From assembly GCF_000276665.1 (NCBI RefSeq), contig NW_004955460.1:2561523-2625522 (forward strand): a stretch of DNA of 64,000 nt. The letters are read 5' to 3'. Each line of letters opens with the position of its first letter. Position 1 is the first letter of the stretch. The notes under the pieces were generated by a model, which was not told the DNA's origin, ran no database searches, and worked only from the letters and a program-made list of their open reading frames with translations. This stretch comes from Chinchilla lanigera (Eukaryota; Chordata; Mammalia; Rodentia; Chinchillidae). The position numbers and the translations under genes are program-made. Positions 59,545 through 64,000 of the stretch are shown in pieces.

Positions 59545-59632
59545 TACTGTAGTTGAGATCTATCCTTATAAGTTGTTGGATCTTTGAAAAAAATCTGTTA
59601 ATTACTTAATCAATTTAAATTTTGGTTTCCTC
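59545..59632 (+). mobile_element. MIR SINE relic
   Basis: 'gttggatctttgaaaaaaat', 'ttaattacttaatcaattta' and 'tttggtttcctcacc' match the MIR middle ('gaccttgggcaagttactta', 'acctct', 'cagtttcctcatc'). It is cut off on the right by the next repeat. Confidence 0.42.
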
Positions 59633-60170
59633 ACCAGTGATTCAATCAGGGTCCAGTTAGGAGACAGAAAACATTCTACTCTTCTTTTTAATAGAGAATT
59701 ATGTACAAAAGTTTGTTAAGTATATACAGAAAAAAAAGAGTAAAGGGAAAATTCTAAGGTCTCATGGAGATGGCAACTGCAGAGAATGGCCCACCACACA
59801 CAGGGCTGGGGAAAATAAGAGAAGAGGTCATAATGACCAACTCTTAAAGACTTGGAGGAGCAGCATAGTGAGGCTGGACTAGGGCTATGAGAAGGTGTTG
59901 CTGTTGTTGCTGCTGTCTCTGAGGTCAACATCATGAATCCAGTTCTTGCTGTTGGCTCAGCTACTACTCCAGGATGGAGCATCCCAGAACATGAAGAAGC
60001 ACAGGAGCAAAAAGGCAACAAAGCAAGGAAGTCCTCCCAATTCCAGCTGCACAGTCTGCTTTTGCTGAAACTCTTCTGTTGGCAGAACCTAACATGGAGG
60101 CCTCCAACAAAGCACAAAAGTGCTTTGCAGAATACACTGTCAGAGGTAATGGTTGAAAGGTAAGTTTGAA
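59633..60170. mobile_element. Unclassified ancient interspersed repeat, LTR-like
   Basis: It opens 'caatcagggtccagttagga', then 'gacagaaaacattctactct', and includes 'gaaggtgttgctgttgttgc' and 'gcagaacctaacatggaggc'. I know this pattern as a mammal-wide repeat ('cagggtccagtcaggagaca') but cannot name the family. It contains the longest open frame in the window (59716-60117, minus, 133 codons), which is therefore not a gene. Confidence 0.45.
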
Positions 60171-63100
60171 GCTGAGAGACACTAGCTTAGTAATGGGCAT
60201 AAAATATGAAAGTTTAATGAAACATGTTTCACTAGGATCTTGGAACATGTAATTGGGAATTATGTGTAATTAAATATAATTAAATTAGATATTAAATATA
60301 ATTTGTGAATACATTATTATAATAGAATTGACAAAAGTCAGTTATTACCTGAAAAGGAGTAGTTGTTCAATAAGCACAATAACCATTCTTCTAGTGATGA
60401 GTTGCGTGAATGACGCTATTGGAGACAAGAGTAGAAGGGCCTGAGTCTTGTTTTACCCAACGGATGTATAGATGGTAACAAAACTAGCTTTCAGAGCCTT
60501 AGTTGTAATTATTCATTTCCAGTCTATTCCATGCAATTCAGATTTTCTTCTATCTTTCATCATTTGCTTTCTTATAAAAATGTCTTTACCAGCTTTGGTC
60601 TACTTTGAAAATTCAACATGTATTCTTCTCACTCTGGAAAATTTTTCTGAAGGTTCCAGTCCAAAGAGATTTCTTTCGTCTGTCCTTTCCCTTAGCTGTG
60701 ACTTTATTTATTATGCTTTATCCTCTTTTTCCAAATAATAGTGAGAGGTTTGGTAATGTGGCTGGGCTCTATAGATTGGCACAAATATCTCTGAACTAGG
60801 CAAGAGGACAGATGTATGAAGAAATTGGTAGAAAAAAATGATGGCAAAGGAGAAAAGGCCAGCGACAGAGTCTGCATTCCATGCTGTGATTAGGAAATGG
60901 GGCAGAAGCAGTACGCTCTTCCTATAACCAGCAACCCATTCACCTCAGAGCCCTGTGCCCTAGGGATATGACACTAATAAAGAATCTTGAATTCTTAACT
61001 GTCAGTAAGTAGCCAAAGAATACCATAATAATCTAAATTTGAAAGAATCCCAAGACTGAGTATGTATATTTGAATGAGGTTGTGCTTGGCTAGCGTTATA
61101 GCCTGCTGGGGATCTGTGACATACAAAAGTGTTTTGCGTCTTCATGAGTCTTTAGCTGGTTCTTTAATAAGGTGTTGTGAGCAGAACAATGATATTCATG
61201 TTTCTGAGTATGATATGCCTTCCCTGCAGACTGGGAAGGACACCTTTCCAATCTTTTAACATCTCTGCCTCAGGATCAAACATGGTGTGTTTTCTGAGCA
61301 TGGATATAGCATATTATCTAATTGTATAGAATTCCAGGATCACCAGTAAAGACTACTATGCTCATGGAAGAACAACCCAGAAAATGGGCAACCCAGAATA
61401 TGCGCAAAATGTTCTACAGATGAACACTACATTCTTTCTGGAGTAAGCCCTTCTCCTGGAAAGATCTCTTATGACAGGTGATAACAATCTTCCCCAATTA
61501 CTTGTAGAAGTAAGTTGACAGTGCAAAATTTCATTTGAAGGCCCTCTCTTAAGCACATTTCAACAAATGTTTACTGTCAAGCCAGGAGTTCATGCCAGAC
61601 AGGTAGAATCACTTTCCTTTATAAACCTATTATTAGCATCAGATAGACAACCAGTCTGCAAAAAGAGTTTTCATTAACATTCACAGATTACCAAGAGTCA
61701 AATATTTTTTTTTTGGCCTTTTCATACATAATCTTGATGAAAAATATAGCTCACTGTTTATTTTATCTTTACTTCTATACTAAATGTTTTATATATTTGA
61801 CACTGTGATCAAATACATGTAATGAAATCCATTGTGTTTGAAAAATTTTGGACCCTGTTCTTTACACAAAAGAAGTGTTAATTTTATTAGCTTTGCTAGA
61901 AATGCCTATTGATTGCAGTGATTTCCTCTAGGTTCCCTGGTTTCTCCTTTCTAGGCAAGCAATAAGCAGTGAAATGAGGAAAAATGGTTTCAAAACATAC
62001 AAAACCTGTTCCTTGTGTAGATATGGCTTAAATAATATAAACAGATGGATTTCTCCCACAGGACAGGTCATCATACCATCGGGGGAATATGAGTTGGCTG
62101 CTGCTGATTTAAGAAGCAATGAAGTCATTGCTATGCACATAATTAAAATGTGATATTTCAAGAATAGTGAATCCAAGGAAGAGAAAAGAAAAATTACAGA
62201 TATTACATACTGTGGTTGTGGCTTTGAATTAATATGTTCCTGGGTGCAGAAGAAGCAAAGCAAATGAATATCAGCCATCAAAAATAAGCAAAATGGCAAC
62301 AAATTTAACTTGTTGCCTTCACCACCAGTTCTTACCCCTTACTCACATAAGAATAGTGTTGTTTATTTTTGCTAAACTTGTTCAAACTGTGTACACCTTG
62401 CTAGCAGACTGGATTTTGATAATGTAGAATAGCTCGGTGCACACCAGTGCCCAGTAGAACCTGATCAGTGCTTAAGAAGACAAGCCAATTCAGAAGACAT
62501 GAGTCGGCTTTATGCTTTATCAATGTTGCAGTAATAAATTTTGCATCTATTCTTGTATTATTCATTGGACCAGTTCAGAGGAGAAGTTCTTGTCATGGCC
62601 ATTATTCAGCTCAAAGGAATACGCTTTCTAGGTAGCATTGGACTTAAATAAAGAAGACAATGATACAGCATTTGAACAATGGACCCTGTCCCCTTTCTGC
62701 CCAGGAAGCTGCCTAGTGAGAAAACAGCAGATGCACAAGCAACTGTCATCTTGGGTAAAAGGAATCCTTTTCTTGGGACCATATCAGTTTCATGTTTACA
62801 GCTCCTCTAAGGCTATATCTATATGATGACAGGCTTTCTGGTGAAAGCTGAGAAATTCAGTTGCAAATATGAGTGCTACAAAATGTGTGGCTATTTGGCA
62901 ACGGGCAGATCAAACATCTGGATCTTTGACTCAGTTTTTCCATTTTCACCCAATATTTTCATATCGTGAAAAACACCAATTAAAAAAAGCAGCCAATCTG
63001 GTGTTTTGGCTTTCCTACTAGCCAATTTGTATCTCAGAATGGTTGGTCCAATTGATTGTGCTGCTTTGGATGGCCAAAATGAACAGACCAAGATAAAAAT

Positions 63101-64000
63101 AGTTGGTTGGGTGGCTGTTCCGATTTCAATCAATATGGTGGAATTATAAACTAACTCATAAGTGCTGTACAAAAGCAAATAATTTCTGACATTCTCAGAA
63201 TTAAGCCATGTTTCAGGAAATAGATGATTATCACTTCTCCCTATTCTTCCAGATAAAGACAGACATATCAAAACTCAGGTGATTTGCTTTGGAAACACAC
63301 CTTGGTGTTTCTTCTGTGCTAGAACTTGTGGGTTCCTTCCTCAGCGGGACGTCAAGCTCACAAAATGAGATGAAACTACAAATGAGTATTCACAGAGACA
63401 CAGCATTACCGTTTACTTCTGAGGCACTATGGAAATGGAACACTGCAAGCCTAAGGAAAAAAAACATGGAAAGTTTCTTTTTCTTTTACATTTTCTATAC
63501 ATTTCAGATGCTATTGAAATCTTATTTTACTCTGTACTACAGTAAGGTTTGCAAATATTCTAATCTGGAGAGTAATCTACATTTGGGGGGGGATATCCAT
63601 GTTAATAAACTAAATGCATTTCACATTAGAAAATGAAAGAGCATATAGATTGAGGCAGAAAATATTGCAGTTAAGATACAATTTTTGTACCCTTGGACTT
63701 GAGAAATAGATCTAATTTTAAGTCATAGGAAACTGGAGAGGGAATAGATTGATTTTTGTTAATATTTAAGTAATCAGGAAATGTTCTAAAAAGAAATGGA
63801 GCTGTGTATCTAAATAAATCACCTTTGCATACAATATATCATTCTTTCCCAATATAGATTACCTAGCCCCACAAAGAAAGAAAACTATAAATATTTTTGT
63901 GGACCTGTATCTAGAATTTCATATGATGATAATTCTATAGCGGCAGTTCAGGGAGGCACCTCCACCACCAACGAATTTGATGCTATGGAAAGATTAAAAA
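60171..64000. other. Unannotated sequence to the window end
   Basis: No transposon family was recognised in 3.8 kb. Frames inspected were 61928-62302 (-, 124 codons), 62891-63271 (-, 126 codons, with some hydrophobic content) and 63289-63636 (+, 115 codons). None has a known motif, conserved pattern or splice context that I can support. A run of eight G lies at about 63583-63591. Confidence 0.4.

Noticed and set aside
59716..60117. Longest open frame, 133 codons, minus strand
   Set aside because: It lies inside an ancient interspersed repeat (59633-60170), overlaps plus-strand frames and shows no domain.
62891..63271. 126-codon minus-strand frame
   Set aside because: No recognisable motif, no splice context and no conserved pattern visible. 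A frame of this length is expected by chance in 64 kb read in six frames.
1..64000. CRISPR array, operon, prophage or bacterial gene cluster
   Set aside because: There are no regularly spaced repeats and no dense ORFs with ribosome binding sites. SINE, LINE and LTR content shows mammalian DNA.

Overview
The window looks like gene-free rodent chromosomal DNA: intergenic or deep intronic, AT-rich, with CpG rare outside a few blocks. I found no convincing protein-coding exon, no RNA gene other than Pol III-derived SINEs, and nothing prokaryotic or viral that is intact. All open reading frames are short (at most about 133 codons), and the longer ones fall in transposon relics, microsatellites or unrecognised sequence. 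Rodent origin is indicated by ID SINEs (tRNA-derived, about 75 bp plus an A-rich tail), B1 SINEs derived from 7SL RNA, and composite B1-dID SINEs. B2 elements are absent. B1-dID is known from squirrel-, dormouse- and beaver/kangaroo-rat-related lineages, so a non-murid rodent is likely. The species cannot be fixed from the sequence alone.

Layout. 1-10 kb: two antisense ID SINEs, a 116-bp AT-rich tandem duplication (2645-2875), a perfect 172-bp direct duplication (5921-6092 and 6860-7031) followed at once by a 26-bp tandem duplication, and MER5A and L2 relics. 10-20 kb: a hAT-type DNA transposon relic, two MaLR-type LTRs, one B1-dID, one ID with a perfect target-site duplication (TSD), and degenerate antisense L1, including a probable inverted L1 end at 16.75-17.1 kb. 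20-24 kb: an internally deleted sense L1 (ORF1 end, ORF2 start, then 3' UTR), an antisense L1 3' end and a MIR. 26-30.7 kb: three MaLR LTRs, one ID, and an unidentified broken gene-like segment on the minus strand (possible processed pseudogene) split by an LTR. 32.5-34.1 kb: a young sense L1 nested in an old antisense L1, then a (TA)n/(CA)n microsatellite. 36-39 kb: B1, two B1-dIDs, MIR and an LTR. 39-48.6 kb: mostly unrecognised sequence, with a CTTT microsatellite, a MER5A relic and a short minus-strand ORF with a hydrophobic segment (44284-44457). 48.6-55.5 kb: one LTR nested in another, three IDs, two further MaLR LTRs, an MLT2-like LTR and a long L2 fragment. 55.9-60.2 kb: B1, two MIRs, a 2-kb antisense L1 carrying a 5'-truncated ID with a perfect 15-bp TSD, and an unclassified ancient repeat. 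60.2-64 kb: nothing recognised.

No genes act together here. What can be read is a history of retroposition, nested insertions and small local duplications. I found no previously undescribed biological system. The best leads are the perfect 172-bp duplication, the unidentified gene-like segment at 29.66-30.72 kb and the 57-codon hydrophobic ORF at 44.3 kb. All repeat family names come from remembered consensus patterns and were not checked by alignment.
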